64,000 nt of DNA, taken from Planococcus shenhongbingii (GTDB taxonomy: Bacteria; Bacillota; Bacilli; Bacillales_A; Planococcaceae). The translations under genes and the position numbers were made by a program. Numbering within the stretch: the first letter of the stretch is position 1; the number at the start of each line of letters is the position of its first letter. The stretch is from the NCBI RefSeq assembly GCF_030413635.1, contig NZ_CP129235.1, positions 1,736,001-1,800,000 of the forward strand, given 5' to 3'. Under the pieces are notes generated by a model. That model saw nothing but the letters and a program-made list of their open reading frames with translations, made no database searches and was not told where the DNA came from. Positions 42,839-52,356 of this stretch are shown in pieces.

Positions 42839-43027
42839 TCATGTAGCTGTCATTAACAGGCGAAGCTGGCTAATACGAGCCGTGCCATCTTCATCCCAGA
42901 AAGTATCCGCATTTTCCTGGCACTCTTTAATGAATTGAGGCATTGACTGGACAAAAAAACACTGCCGAAGCAGTGCGGGCCGATCTTGGTATGAAGCTGC
43001 CCGGTTTTCAGGCACTTTCTTTCTCAT
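42839..43027 (-). CDS. Possible small hypothetical protein downstream of yneR
   Basis: A 62-codon frame starting MRKKVPENRAASYQDRPALL and ending WDEDGTARISQLRLLMTAT. It overlaps the end of the YneR gene by 20 nt and has no strong ribosome binding site. The composition (QFIKECQENADTFW) looks protein-like, but there is no family match in memory. Listed as a weak candidate filling the gap between yneR and the 131-residue gene. Confidence 0.3.
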   Translation of the reverse strand: MRKKVPENRAASYQDRPALLRQCFFVQSMPQFIKECQENADTFWDEDGTARISQLRLLMTAT

Positions 43028-43316
43028 AGGAATAATCCAGTTCCTGCAAATCATCGTTCACCGTGACATGTAAATCGTGGCCATCAAAAAACCAGGCATC
43101 ACTTTGCTCGACATAATAAGTGACTTCATCCTGTTTAACCGCGGCAGCCGCTTCTGCAGGCTCGTCTTTCGTCACGCCGAGAGAAAACCCCGGCTGAAGC
43201 TGGCTCGAGCCGCCATAGCGAACGTAAAAACGGACCGCTTCTCCGGCAGTGACTTCCATTTCTTCTTGAAACCACTTGAATGCATCTTGACTGATTTTGA
43301 TCTTCACTCCATGCAC
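43008..43316 (-). CDS. yneR: HesB-like protein YneR
   Basis: A HesB/IscA-like fold protein lacking the conserved cysteines of true A-type iron-sulfur carriers, as in YneR. Recognisable stretches: SQDAFKWFQEEMEV, VRFYVRYGGSSQLQPGFSLGV and DAWFFDGHDLHVTVND. The start is uncertain. GTG 43316 lies 6 nt after AAGGA; GTG 43307 aligns best with the B. subtilis N-terminus. The longer upstream frame overlaps plsY and is unlikely. About 100 residues. It lies directly downstream of plsY. Confidence 0.8.
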   Translation of the reverse strand: MHGVKIKISQDAFKWFQEEMEVTAGEAVRFYVRYGGSSQLQPGFSLGVTKDEPAEAAAAVKQDEVTYYVEQSDAWFFDGHDLHVTVNDDLQELDYSYEKESA

Positions 43317-43332
43317 GCCCTTTCCTTGAACC

Positions 43333-43923
43333 TTACCATTTGATTTTTGGTTCTGTACCTGCTTTAATCCGCGAAATGTTGGCGCGGTGGCGGTAAATGA
43401 TGAATGTTGCCAAGATGACAATGACCGCCAGGAACAGATAATCTCCTGTATAAATGGCGTATATTGTGGTATAAATAACAGCGACCACTGCTAAAATGAT
43501 GGAAGAAAGCGACACCATCTTGGTGATTTTCAACGTGATGAGAAGCACAGCCACCGCCACTAAAAAGAGGGGCCATTGATAACCGAGCAGAATGCCGCCG
43601 GACGTGGCCACCGCTTTGCCGCCTTTGAATTTCGCGAAAAGCGGGAACATATGGCCGACTACGGCAATGACACCGAAAACCAAGGGATGGATATTGGTCT
43701 CCATATAAAGCGGAATCAATGTCGCGGCTGTCCCTTTCAATATATCCAGTACGGTAACGACGATTCCGGCTTTGGCGCCCAATGTCCGGAACGTGTTGGT
43801 GGCGCCCAGGTTGCCGCTTCCTTTTGTCCGGATGTCCGTTTTGTAAAAGATTTTCCCGATCCACAAAGCGGAAGGAATTGAACCAAGCAAATAAGCTAAA
43901 AGTACTGGAAGAAATGTATCCAT
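43333..43923 (-). CDS. plsY: Glycerol-3-phosphate acyltransferase PlsY
   Basis: Membrane enzyme that acylates glycerol-3-phosphate with acyl-phosphate made by PlsX, the first step of phospholipid synthesis. Motifs: [31 protein letters not shown] (catalytic Ser and Gly-rich loop), [22 protein letters not shown] and [10 protein letters not shown]. Five or more helices; 196 residues as usual. AAAGGAG precedes the ATG at 43923. It is divergent from yneT, as yneS is in B. subtilis. Confidence 0.95.
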   Translation of the reverse strand: MDTFLPVLLAYLLGSIPSALWIGKIFYKTDIRTKGSGNLGATNTFRTLGAKAGIVVTVLDILKGTAATLIPLYMETNIHPLVFGVIAVVGHMFPLFAKFKGGKAVATSGGILLGYQWPLFLVAVAVLLITLKITKMVSLSSIILAVVAVIYTTIYAIYTGDYLFLAVIVILATFIIYRHRANISRIKAGTEPKIKW

Positions 43924-44057
43924 TTTGAACTCCTTTGAACCATTCTATTTATGTTATCAGTTTAACACGAAGCGAGTTCTTTGGACAATATGTGTCTGTT
44001 TGTTCACCCTCCGAAAGGAAATCATGTATGATAGAATAAAAAGGACAGGTGATTCCC

Positions 44058-44465
44058 GTGAACAATCCAAGCCGTGAAGAAATTAAAAAAATCCTTGATT
44101 CTGCAAAAACAATCGCAGTCGTGGGGTTAAGCCCCAATCCGAACCGGACTTCCTATATGGTATCAGAAGCCATGCAAAAAGCCGGCTACCGCATTATCCC
44201 CGTAAACCCTGCAGCTGATGAAGTATTAGGTGAGAAGAGCTATGCTTCACTGACCGACATTCCGCATTCCGTCGATATCGTCAATGTCTTCAGACGCAGC
44301 GAATTTTTGCCGGAACTGGCGAAAGAATTCATTCAACTTGATTGTCCGGTGTTCTGGACACAATTGAATGTCGTGGACGAAAATGTGTTTAAGGACTTGA
44401 GCGATGCAGGATACACGGTCATCATGGACCGCTGCATCAAAGTGGAACACGCCATCCTCAAATAA
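44058..44465 (+). CDS. yneT: CoA-binding protein YneT
   Basis: A 135-residue single Rossmann-type CoA_binding domain: KTIAVVGLSPNPNRTSYMV with the glycine loop, YRIIPVNPAADEVLGEKSYASL, and a final VIMDRCIKVEHAIL. Proteins of this family bind CoA, but no reaction is assigned. GTG 44049 lies in AGGTGA; GTG 44058 (MNNPSREEIKKIL) is taken. It precedes parE, as in B. subtilis. Confidence 0.85.
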   Translation: MNNPSREEIKKILDSAKTIAVVGLSPNPNRTSYMVSEAMQKAGYRIIPVNPAADEVLGEKSYASLTDIPHSVDIVNVFRRSEFLPELAKEFIQLDCPVFWTQLNVVDENVFKDLSDAGYTVIMDRCIKVEHAILK

Positions 44466-44482
44466 GACCGATTGCGGTATAA

Positions 44483-44503
44483 AGGGCGCCCAGCGCTCTT
44501 TTT
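44483..44503 (+). terminator. Weak terminator after yneT
   Basis: AGGGCGC and GCGCTCTTTTT form a short stem with a T run; moderate strength. Confidence 0.5.
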
Positions 44504-44512
44504 CTATGATTA

Positions 44513-44541
44513 TTGACAGATTGGCCCGTTACCGATACGAT
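44513..44541 (+). promoter_or_regulatory. parEC promoter
   Basis: Consensus TTGACA (44513-44518) and TACGAT (44536-44541) with 17 nt between them. The expected start is near 44548. Confidence 0.8.
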
Positions 44542-44559
44542 TAAAAGAAGAAGAAAGTA

Positions 44560-44573
44560 CGAACAGATGTTTG
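44560..44573. promoter_or_regulatory. LexA box in the parEC leader
   Basis: CGAACAGATGTTTG fits the full B. subtilis SOS consensus CGAACRNRYGTTYG. It sits just after the predicted transcription start and next to the parE ribosome binding site, where LexA would act as a roadblock. parEC has been reported among SOS genes in B. subtilis. Confidence 0.8.
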
Positions 44574-44588
44574 TTGGAGGGAACTTTA

Positions 44589-46559
44589 ATGGCTAAAACA
44601 AAAAGCACGGCATACAACGAAGAAGCGATCCAAGTACTCGAAGGCCTAGATGCCGTTAGAAAACGCCCGGGTATGTATATTGGTTCAACAGATACCAGAG
44701 GGCTTCACCATTTGGTGTATGAAATTGTCGATAACTCCGTCGATGAAGCGCTCGCCGGATTCGGGGACCGGATTACGGTCACGATCCATGAAAACAACAG
44801 CATAAGCGTGCGGGATTACGGCCGCGGCATGCCTACGGGGATGCATCGCAGCGGCAAACCGACGCCTGAAGTCATCTTGACGGTGCTTCATGCCGGCGGC
44901 AAGTTCGGCCAAGGCGGCTACAAGACCAGCGGCGGGCTACACGGAGTCGGCGCTTCTGTGGTCAACGCCTTATCAAAATTCCTGGAAGTGACCATTTTCC
45001 GCGACGGCAAAAAGTATCGCCAGCGCTTTGAAAATGGCGGCAAGCCGGTTACGACTCTGGAAGAAATCGGTTCGACAAAAGAAAGCGGCACCATCATCCA
45101 GTTCCTGCCGGATGAGACGATTTTCTCAACCACCAAATACAATTATGAGACGCTCAGCGAACGGTTGCGGGAGTCCGCATTCCTGTTAAAAGGCTTGAAA
45201 ATCGAATTGATCGACAAACGCACCGATACGGAAGAAACGTTCTTTTTTGAAACGGGCATTGAAGCGTTTGCCGCTTATTTGAACGAAGAAAAAGATGTCT
45301 TGCATCCGGTGGCCTATATCGAAGGCCAGCAAGACGAAATGGAAGTGGAATTCGCGTTCCAATTCAATGACGGCTATTCCGAGACGATTTTGTCGTTCGT
45401 CAATAATGTCCGCACCCGTGACGGCGGGACGCATGAAACCGGCGCGAAAGCCGCCATGACGCGCGTCTTCAACGATTACGCACGAAAAATCAATTTATTG
45501 AAAGACAAAGACAAAAACCTGGAAGGCTCTGATATCCGTGAAGGATTGGCCGCGATCATCTCGGTCCGGATTCCGGAAGGACTGTTGCAGTTTGAAGGCC
45601 AGACGAAAAGCAAGCTGGGCACCAGTGAAGCGAGAAGCATCGTCGATTCGATCGTTTCCCAGCAATTGATGTACTTTATGGAAGAAAATGCGGACCTCAG
45701 CGCATCGCTTGTCCGCAAAGCGATCCGCGCGTCCCAGGCACGCTTGGCCGCCCGGAAAGCCCGGGAAGATGCACGGAATGGCAAGAAACGCAAAAAATCC
45801 GACGTCTTGCTGTCCGGCAAATTGACGCCGGCACAGTCCCGGAACGCTTCGAAAAACGAATTGTACCTGGTCGAGGGAGACTCGGCCGGCGGTTCGGCGA
45901 AGCAAGGCCGCGACCGGACATTCCAGGCGATTTTGCCGCTCCGCGGGAAAGTCGTCAATACCGAAAAAGCGAAACTGGAAGACATCATGAAAAACGAGGA
46001 AATCTCGACGATCATCCACGCAATCGGCGGCGGTGTCTCGTCTGATTTTTCCATTGACGACATTGCTTACAACAAAGTCATCATCATGACCGATGCCGAT
46101 ACGGACGGCGCGCATATCCAAGTGCTGCTGTTGACGTTCTTTTACCGTTACATGAAACCGCTGATCGAAGGCGGCAAAGTGTTTATCGCCCTTCCACCGC
46201 TGTATAAAGTGTCAAAAGGCGTTGGCAAGAAAGAAGTCATCGACTATGCCTGGACCGAAGCGGACCTGGAAGCATCGACGAAAAAAGTCGGCAAAGGCTA
46301 TATTTTGCAGCGCTATAAAGGACTCGGGGAAATGAACGCCGATCAGCTATGGGAAACGACCATGAATCCGGAAACCCGGACGTTGATCCGCGTGACGATA
46401 GAAGACGGCGCCCGCGCTGAACGCCGAATCACGACATTGATGGGCGATAAAGTGGAACCGCGCCGCAAATGGATTGAAAACAACGTCGACTTCGGAATGG
46501 AAGAAGACGGCAATATTTTAGACAATGATTTGATTCATGCTGAGGAGGAAGTTGTATGA
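44589..46559 (+). CDS. parE: DNA topoisomerase IV subunit B
   Basis: ATPase subunit of the enzyme that decatenates replicated chromosomes. GHKL ATPase motifs [16 protein letters not shown] and [14 protein letters not shown], transducer domain, then the TOPRIM domain with [16 protein letters not shown] and [11 protein letters not shown] and the [10 protein letters not shown] segment. 656 residues. Upstream in-frame codons exist from 44571, but GGAGGGAACTTTA precedes ATG 44589 ([13 protein letters not shown]). The stop overlaps the parC start (ATGA). Confidence 0.96.
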   Translation: MAKTKSTAYNEEAIQVLEGLDAVRKRPGMYIGSTDTRGLHHLVYEIVDNSVDEALAGFGDRITVTIHENNSISVRDYGRGMPTGMHRSGKPTPEVILTVLHAGGKFGQGGYKTSGGLHGVGASVVNALSKFLEVTIFRDGKKYRQRFENGGKPVTTLEEIGSTKESGTIIQFLPDETIFSTTKYNYETLSERLRESAFLLKGLKIELIDKRTDTEETFFFETGIEAFAAYLNEEKDVLHPVAYIEGQQDEMEVEFAFQFNDGYSETILSFVNNVRTRDGGTHETGAKAAMTRVFNDYARKINLLKDKDKNLEGSDIREGLAAIISVRIPEGLLQFEGQTKSKLGTSEARSIVDSIVSQQLMYFMEENADLSASLVRKAIRASQARLAARKAREDARNGKKRKKSDVLLSGKLTPAQSRNASKNELYLVEGDSAGGSAKQGRDRTFQAILPLRGKVVNTEKAKLEDIMKNEEISTIIHAIGGGVSSDFSIDDIAYNKVIIMTDADTDGAHIQVLLLTFFYRYMKPLIEGGKVFIALPPLYKVSKGVGKKEVIDYAWTEADLEASTKKVGKGYILQRYKGLGEMNADQLWETTMNPETRTLIRVTIEDGARAERRITTLMGDKVEPRRKWIENNVDFGMEEDGNILDNDLIHAEEEVV

Positions 46560-48985
46560 CACAAACCGAACGTTTTCAAGATCTGCCCTTAGAAGAAGTC
46601 ATCGGCGATCGGTTTGGGCGTTACAGTAAGTACATCATCCAGGACCGGGCCCTTCCGGACGCGCGCGACGGGCTGAAGCCCGTTCAGCGCCGGATTTTGT
46701 ACGCGATGTACAAAGAAGGCAATACGAACGACAAAGCGTTCCGGAAATCGGCCAAAACCGTCGGTAACGTCATCGGCAACTATCACCCGCACGGGGACAG
46801 TTCCGTTTACGAAGCGATGGTGCGGTTGAGCCAGGACTGGAAAATCCGCCATATGCTGGTGGAAATGCACGGCAATAACGGATCGATGGACGGCGACTCG
46901 CCGGCTGCCATGCGATATACGGAAGCGCGCTTGTCCGCGATTTCCGGTGAATTGCTGCGCGACATCGACAAACGGACAGTGGAATTCATTCCAAACTTTG
47001 ACGATTCTGATATGGAGCCGACGGTACTGCCAGCTGGATTCCCGAATTTATTGGTCAACGGCTCTACCGGGATTTCTGCCGGTTATGCGACGGATATTCC
47101 GCCGCACGCTTTGCATGAAGTGCTTGACGCGGTACTGATGCGCATGGATAAGCCGGAAGCGACAGTGGACGAATTGATGACGGTCATCAAAGGTCCGGAT
47201 TTTCCGACGGGCGGCATCATCCAAGGCGTCGATGGCATCAAGAAAGCCTACGAAACCGGCAAAGGGAAAATTGTGGTCCGCTCCAAAGCTGCAGTGGAAC
47301 CGCTCAAAGGCGGAAAAGAACAAATCGTCATCACGGAAATTCCGTTTGAAGTCAATAAAGCGACAATGATCAAGAAAATCGATGACCACCGTTTTGACCG
47401 AAAATTGGAAGGCATCTCGGAAGTGCGCGATGAATCAGACAGAACCGGTCTGCGCATTGTCATTGAACTGAAAAAAGACGTGGACGCCAACGGCATTTTG
47501 AATTATTTATTCAAAAACACGGATCTTCAAGTAAGCTATAACTTTAATATGGTTGCCATCTATAAACGCCGTCCAACCATGATGACGCTGCCGTCTCTGC
47601 TCGATGCGTATATCACCCACCGCAAGGAAATCATCACGAAGCGGTCGGAGTATGATTTGCAAAAAGCCAATGACCGCATGCACATTGTGGATGGCTTGAT
47701 GAAAGCCCTGTCGATCCTCGATGAAGTGATCAAAACCATCCGGGCGTCTAAAGACAAACGGGATGCGAAAAACAACTTGATCACCGCTTTCGCTTTTTCT
47801 GAAGCACAAGCAGAAGCGATTGTTTCTTTGCAATTATATCGATTGACGAATACCGACATCACCGATTTGAGAAATGAAGCGGCGACCTTGAAAAAATTGA
47901 TCGACGAATTGACCGGCATTTTAACCAGTGCCACCAAACTGAAAAATGTCATCAAGAAAGAGCTGGCTGCCGTACGCAAGCAATTTGCCGAGCCGCGCCG
48001 TTCTGCCATCGAGGAAAAAATCCAGGAAATCACCATTACCCGTGAAGTCATGATTCCGAGCGAGGAAGTCGTAGTCACGGTTACTAAAGAAGGTTATGTG
48101 AAACGCACCAGCACGCGGTCGCATGCAGCTTCAAATGGCCAGGACTTTGCGATGAAAGATACGGACCATTTGCTGTTTGAAGGAAGCTTGAATACCCAGA
48201 ACACGATTCTGATGTTCACGACGAACGGGAACTTCGTGTACCAGCCCGTTAACGAATTGCCGGACATCAAATGGAAAGACCTGGGCCAGCATTTGTCGAG
48301 CATCGTGCAGCTGGAACCGAACGAGTCGATTTTGGCCGTTTATCCGTTTGAGAATTTCGATGCGGATGCCAGTATTTTGACAGTTTCCAAACACGGTCTG
48401 GTGAAACGCTCCGCCTTGAAGGATTATCATGTTCAGCGCTACTCGAAGACCATCAAGACCATGAATTTGAAAAATGGCGATTCGCTGATTTTCGCGGGGC
48501 TCGTGACCAAAGAAACCGAATTGTTCATTGCCACCAACCAAGCACACGCAGTGCGCTTCCCGATGGAAGAAGTGCCGATTACCGGTTTGCGTACAGCTGG
48601 CGTTAAAGGCGTGAATTTGAAAGACGGGGACTTTGCCGTCTCGGCCATCATGATTGATTTGGAAGAAAAGCAGGATCTGATTTTGGTGACGCAGCGCGGA
48701 GCCGCCAAGAAAATGAAGCTGCAGGAATTCGAAACAGGCAGCCGGGCAAAACGCGGCGTTGTGATGCTGCGAGAATTGAAAGCAAATCCTCACCGTGTAG
48801 TGGCGGTTGTCAGTACGACAGGCAGAGAAGAAGAAATACTGATTGAAACGGCAAAAGGCGTTCGATTGACGCTGGCTGTCAATACCCTGAAGCCGGTTGA
48901 CCGTTATTCGAACGGTTCATTCGTTCTCGATGAAGGAACGGATGGCACACCGGTCACCGTTTACCGATTAGAGAAAAAAGAATAA
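46556..48985 (+). CDS. parC: DNA topoisomerase IV subunit A
   Basis: DNA-cleaving subunit of topoisomerase IV. The winged-helix core has [20 protein letters not shown], the quinolone-determining helix [17 protein letters not shown] (unchanged DSS..E residues, as in sensitive strains) and the catalytic Tyr at about 121 in [13 protein letters not shown]. The C-terminal beta-pinwheel repeats ([49 protein letters not shown]) follow. 809 residues. Translation couples to parE through a 4-nt overlap. Confidence 0.96.
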   Translation: MTQTERFQDLPLEEVIGDRFGRYSKYIIQDRALPDARDGLKPVQRRILYAMYKEGNTNDKAFRKSAKTVGNVIGNYHPHGDSSVYEAMVRLSQDWKIRHMLVEMHGNNGSMDGDSPAAMRYTEARLSAISGELLRDIDKRTVEFIPNFDDSDMEPTVLPAGFPNLLVNGSTGISAGYATDIPPHALHEVLDAVLMRMDKPEATVDELMTVIKGPDFPTGGIIQGVDGIKKAYETGKGKIVVRSKAAVEPLKGGKEQIVITEIPFEVNKATMIKKIDDHRFDRKLEGISEVRDESDRTGLRIVIELKKDVDANGILNYLFKNTDLQVSYNFNMVAIYKRRPTMMTLPSLLDAYITHRKEIITKRSEYDLQKANDRMHIVDGLMKALSILDEVIKTIRASKDKRDAKNNLITAFAFSEAQAEAIVSLQLYRLTNTDITDLRNEAATLKKLIDELTGILTSATKLKNVIKKELAAVRKQFAEPRRSAIEEKIQEITITREVMIPSEEVVVTVTKEGYVKRTSTRSHAASNGQDFAMKDTDHLLFEGSLNTQNTILMFTTNGNFVYQPVNELPDIKWKDLGQHLSSIVQLEPNESILAVYPFENFDADASILTVSKHGLVKRSALKDYHVQRYSKTIKTMNLKNGDSLIFAGLVTKETELFIATNQAHAVRFPMEEVPITGLRTAGVKGVNLKDGDFAVSAIMIDLEEKQDLILVTQRGAAKKMKLQEFETGSRAKRGVVMLRELKANPHRVVAVVSTTGREEEILIETAKGVRLTLAVNTLKPVDRYSNGSFVLDEGTDGTPVTVYRLEKKE

Positions 48986-49022
48986 TAAAGACGAAGGCGT
49001 CTCCTGAAAAGGGAGGAGCCGG

Positions 49023-49068
49023 GACTGCAGACAAACTCGAGAAAATCGAGCGGTCTGCAGTCTTTTTT
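49023..49068 (+). terminator. parEC terminator
   Basis: GACTGCAGAC pairs with GTCTGCAGTC, with an inner CTCGA...TCGAG stem, followed by six T residues. Confidence 0.92.
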
Positions 49069-49239
49069 ATTGGGTGCAAATTGAACAGGCGCTTTAGAAC
49101 GGCCCCTGCAAAAAGCCAAAAAGGCCGCTGAAGTTGCTGGAGTTGGAAGAGGGGAGCTATGCCATACTTTGGGATTTGCCGCTGTACAATGCGCTTCCTG
49201 AAAGGAAAGGGTTTTTTGATTCCAGCGTATACTGAAGAT

Positions 49240-49376
49240 ACATAAGTATCTTCTTATGAGAAAAATAAATAAGTTATGTAAACTAAAATTCACCCCATTA
49301 AAAAATCGCATAGGGGCTTTTGATATTACATAAGCATATACTTATGTGTTAAATATTTTTGTTATGTAAACTAAAA
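49240..49376. repeat. 88-nt repeat unit with dif-like half-sites, two copies
   Basis: Unit 1 begins at 49240 and unit 2 at 49328. Each has the inverted pair ACATAAG-N6-CTTATG, then at identical distance GTTATGTAAACTAAAA (49273 and 49361). TTATGTAAACT is exactly the XerD-side half of the Bacillus dif consensus, as I recall it. The XerC-side half is not recognisable at the expected place. Located just downstream of parC, in a chromosomal neighbourhood that lies close to dif in B. subtilis. Confidence 0.55.
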
Positions 49377-49484
49377 GGGTGCTTAGCCTTTTGTTATAAT
49401 GGATTCAACAAGTTGTGATCGACGGCAACAAACTGCAGCCAACCCAGCAAGAGATATGTTAAACAACCGATAGGAGCGGATAAA

Positions 49485-50054
49485 ATGGAACAACAAATCC
49501 AACGCTATTTTGATGGATTGGAATCGCCTGACAAGCAAATTCAATACGAATCATTCACCAGCATAATGGCGATTACCGAAAAAGAAGTCGACTGGGCCTA
49601 TGAAATATGGGACGAATTATTGAAAGGCCTGACTGATCCGAACAATCATACAAGGTCACGGGCGGCCCAATTTCTTTCGCAATTAGCCATCAGTGATCCG
49701 GAGAACCGAATATTGGATGACTTTCCGGCGCTGTGGGAAGTGACGAAAGATCCTAAGTTTGTCACAGCCAGGCAAGCACTGCAAGCCGTTTGGCGAGTCG
49801 GGCTAGCCGGGGATGAACAGCAGGGGCTGGTTGTGGACCATTTGGCTGACCGCTTTAAAAATTGCACAGCCGAAAAAAACCATACGCTGATCCGGTTTGA
49901 TATTATCCAGGGCCTGAGAAAGTTGTTTGATGAAACGAAGGAAATGAAAATTAAGCAAATCGCGCTGGACTTGATCGGGTTGGAAGAAGACAGCAAATAT
50001 GAAAAGAAATATAAGGCCATCTGGAAAAACGGGCAAAGGATTGAATCTTTTTGA
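49485..50054 (+). CDS. HEAT-repeat-like hypothetical protein
   Basis: A 189-residue all-helical soluble protein. Repeating helix pairs (QIQYESFTSIMAITEKEVDW, NNHTRSRAAQFLSQLAISDP, KFVTARQALQAVWRVGLAG, HTLIRFDIIQGLRKLFDET) have the spacing and the Pro/Arg positions of HEAT repeats, which bind proteins. No enzymatic motif. The start ATG 49485 follows TAGGAGCGGATAAA. No specific function can be given. Confidence 0.72.
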   Translation: MEQQIQRYFDGLESPDKQIQYESFTSIMAITEKEVDWAYEIWDELLKGLTDPNNHTRSRAAQFLSQLAISDPENRILDDFPALWEVTKDPKFVTARQALQAVWRVGLAGDEQQGLVVDHLADRFKNCTAEKNHTLIRFDIIQGLRKLFDETKEMKIKQIALDLIGLEEDSKYEKKYKAIWKNGQRIESF

Positions 50055-50139
50055 AACTTTCATTACGTCTTTCCGTAATACCTGGCAACAGCTAGTTGGC
50101 TTTGTCAAAAGTTTTAAACGGTGAAAGGGAGGGTGTGGC

Positions 50140-50403
50140 ATGAGAAGGTCGACATTGCTCGGCTTTTTAATGGTTTTGATTGCCTTTGGTGTATATTTTC
50201 GCGTGATCGACCCGATGCTGGAATCCAATAGATGGCTGGCATTTCTTCTTTTCATGCTGATCTCGGCTGCTGGGAGTTCATTGAATAGAGCTGTCGAGGG
50301 GCGGTTCGAATTTTTGGATAAGCGGCTTGATCCACAAATGAGTGTCTGGCTCGCAGCCGGCTTATTGATTTTTCTTCCGTTGCTGATCGTTTCACTGGGG
50401 TAA
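50140..50403 (+). CDS. Hypothetical membrane protein, 87 residues
   Basis: Three hydrophobic helices are visible: LLGFLMVLIAFGVYF, WLAFLLFMLISAAGSS and WLAAGLLIFLPLLIVSL, with charged loops (NRAVEGRFEFLDKRLDPQ). GAAAGGGAGGGTGTGGC precedes ATG 50140. No family recognised. A terminator hairpin (AAAAAACGC...GCGTTTTTTT) follows at 50443-50478. Confidence 0.68.
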   Translation: MRRSTLLGFLMVLIAFGVYFRVIDPMLESNRWLAFLLFMLISAAGSSLNRAVEGRFEFLDKRLDPQMSVWLAAGLLIFLPLLIVSLG

Positions 50404-50442
50404 TAATATGGAAGCATGCCATAACATACAGATTAATAAATT

Positions 50443-50478
50443 AAAAAACGCTTTTCCAAATGGAATCGCGTTTTTTTA
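50443..50478. terminator. Terminator, probably bidirectional
   Basis: AAAAAACGC and GCGTTTTTTT flank an inner TTTCCA/TGGAA pairing; A and T tracts on both sides serve the 87-residue gene and possibly the convergent flavoprotein gene. Confidence 0.75.
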
Positions 50479-50522
50479 TGTTTTGTCGAATTAGGATACT
50501 GAGGCACCTGATAAACTTCAAC

Positions 50523-51821
50523 TCAGCCGCAGCAAGCTGATCCGGACCCGGCCGCTGTAAGAACCTGCACCGGAATCGGGCGGCTTGAGCAGACGCCGGT
50601 CTCCGGCAGCTTTAATTCCACCCGTTTTGCGGCTTCCGTATCGCCGCTTAAATGCGCGGCAACCGAGCGGACTTGCTCGTAGCCAGTCGCCATCAGGAAT
50701 GTCGGGGCACGGCCATAGCTTTTCACGCCGACGATGTAGAAATCTTTTTCCGGCTGACGCAATTCCTGTTCGCCGTGCGGCCGGACAGTTCCGCAGCTAT
50801 GGACGTTCGGGTCGATCAATGGAGCAAGAGCCGGCACGCTTTCAAGTGCCGGATCGAAACTGTAGCGGATTTCACGAAGGAAAGAGAAATCCGGTTTGGA
50901 GCCGGTATTCGCAATGATTTCATCAAATGGGCCGAGTTCCACGAAGCCGCCGTTTTGATTGGCGATCAACGTGACGGTGCCGTCCTCATTCGACTCCAAA
51001 GAAGCGATTGTTGTGGCCGTCTGGGTTGCAATGGCTCCGCTTGCCATGACGCTGCCTACGCGGCTGCCAAGCGCTCCGCGTTCCGGCAACTGGTCGTCGC
51101 TTCCACCGCCGAGGGCACTTGCAGCATTTGGGCGGCGGAGAATCCAGGAAATTGCGGTAGCTGGAGCATCGTTTTTAAGCGCCACCAAGTCGAGAATGGA
51201 ATTTAAAGCCGAATGCCCGCTTCCCACAACGGCAATGCGTTTGTGTTCAAAACGCTGGCGGTCGGCACCGAGAATATCCGGAATGCCGTAATGGATATGC
51301 GGGTTGGCGATTTCAGGCATGCCGCCTGAAACGAGCGGATTCGGCTGCTGCCAAGTGCCGGTCGCATCGATCACTGCTCTCGCTTGGAAAGTGCGGAGCG
51401 TACCGTCTTCCTGCACCACCAGTTCAAATGGGCGTTCGTCGCGTCCTTCCATTTTGACTTTATCGAGGCCTTTGCGGCTGATGTGGAGCACTTGGCTGTT
51501 CAAGTGGATAAACGGCTTGAGCTCCGGCAATTGGCCAAGCGGCTGCAAGTACTGCTCTGCAATATCCCGCCCATAAGGCAACCGGTCGGGAGCAGGTATC
51601 GGAACTTCGTATTTTTCCATCAATTCTTTTGCCGCTTCATCGATATTGTATTGCCAAGCCGAAAACAAGCGGACATGGCCGTAATCCAGGAAGCTGGTGC
51701 CGAGCTGCGCTCCCAATTCAAGCAACAGAAACGATTGCCCCCGTTTCACCAACTGGGCAGCAGCGGCCAAACCAACCGGTCCTCCGCCGATAATAGCAAC
51801 TGGTAATTGTGTGGTTTCCAT
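50523..51821 (-). CDS. FAD/NAD(P)-dependent oxidoreductase under ArsR control (ArsO-like)
   Basis: A 432-residue flavoprotein: N-terminal FAD motif VAIIGGGPVGLAAAAQLVKRG, second dinucleotide motif RIAVVGSGHSALNSILDLV, and a C-terminal ANTGSKPDFSF region. It resembles flavin monooxygenase-like proteins found in arsenic loci (ArsO). The C-terminus is unusual: GVCSSRPIPVQVL and a final SGSACCG, adding three cysteines that could bind As(III) or form a disulfide relay. GGAGTGAGTGTT places the start at ATG 51821. It follows the ArsR gene on the same strand and has its own operator-like palindrome. Confidence 0.78.
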   Translation of the reverse strand: METTQLPVAIIGGGPVGLAAAAQLVKRGQSFLLLELGAQLGTSFLDYGHVRLFSAWQYNIDEAAKELMEKYEVPIPAPDRLPYGRDIAEQYLQPLGQLPELKPFIHLNSQVLHISRKGLDKVKMEGRDERPFELVVQEDGTLRTFQARAVIDATGTWQQPNPLVSGGMPEIANPHIHYGIPDILGADRQRFEHKRIAVVGSGHSALNSILDLVALKNDAPATAISWILRRPNAASALGGGSDDQLPERGALGSRVGSVMASGAIATQTATTIASLESNEDGTVTLIANQNGGFVELGPFDEIIANTGSKPDFSFLREIRYSFDPALESVPALAPLIDPNVHSCGTVRPHGEQELRQPEKDFYIVGVKSYGRAPTFLMATGYEQVRSVAAHLSGDTEAAKRVELKLPETGVCSSRPIPVQVLTAAGSGSACCG

Positions 51822-51836
51822 AACACTCACTCCTTC

Positions 51837-51852
51837 ATCAAATTTATTTGAT
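51837..51852. promoter_or_regulatory. ArsR-type operator upstream of the flavoprotein gene
   Basis: ATCAAATTTATTTGAT, a perfect dyad identical to the core of the palindrome in front of arsR. It lies 16 nt upstream of the flavoprotein start codon. Confidence 0.65.
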
Positions 51853-51880
51853 TTATTGTCTTACAGAAAAACCATCCCGG

Positions 51881-52198
51881 TTAACAAGATGGATTGATGA
51901 CGCGGCAGATTTCGTTTGACAAGAGCCTGTCCATTTCCTGGCTGTTCAAGGAGTAATAACTCCACGTTCCGCGGGTTTCTTTATGCAGCAATTCCGCATT
52001 CAGCAAAATCTTCAAGTGGTAGGAAAGTTTTGATTGCGGGATGTCCATTTCTTCGACCAAGTCACAGACGCAGACAGAACCTCTCCGGCAAATCATATTG
52101 AGCAGCTCCAGCCGTTTTGGGTCCGCCAATGCCTTGAATTTCTGTGCGTAGAGATCAAAGTCCTGAGTGGAAGCGATCTGTTCAATGCCAGAACCCAT
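51881..52198 (-). CDS. arsR: ArsR family metalloregulator
   Basis: A 105-residue winged-helix repressor. ALADPKRLELLNMICRRG leads to SVCVCDLVEEM, the CVCDL motif of arsenite-sensing ArsR proteins, with the recognition helix SKLSYHLKILLNAELL and the wing TRGTWSYYSLN. Two more Cys occur near the end (EICRVINPSC). It should repress itself and the downstream flavoprotein gene through the two identical palindromes and release on binding arsenite or antimonite. No arsB/acr3 or arsC is present in the window. Confidence 0.88.
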   Translation of the reverse strand: MGSGIEQIASTQDFDLYAQKFKALADPKRLELLNMICRRGSVCVCDLVEEMDIPQSKLSYHLKILLNAELLHKETRGTWSYYSLNSQEMDRLLSNEICRVINPSC

Positions 52199-52218
52199 AC
52201 GTATCCCTGCTTTCTATT

Positions 52219-52236
52219 AATCAAATTTATTTGATT
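52219..52236. promoter_or_regulatory. ArsR operator upstream of arsR
   Basis: AATCAAATTTATTTGATT, an 18-nt perfect palindrome about 20 nt upstream of the arsR start codon. The central 16 nt are repeated at 51837-51852. Confidence 0.7.
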
Positions 52237-52356
52237 TAATCATATACCAGTTAAAACCAAAACGCAATCGTTTTCAGAAAATTAAACCAACACATTGAAT
52301 CACCGGAAAAGAAAGGATAAGGTAAGAAGAAACATTCAAAATCCAGGAGGCGGAAT

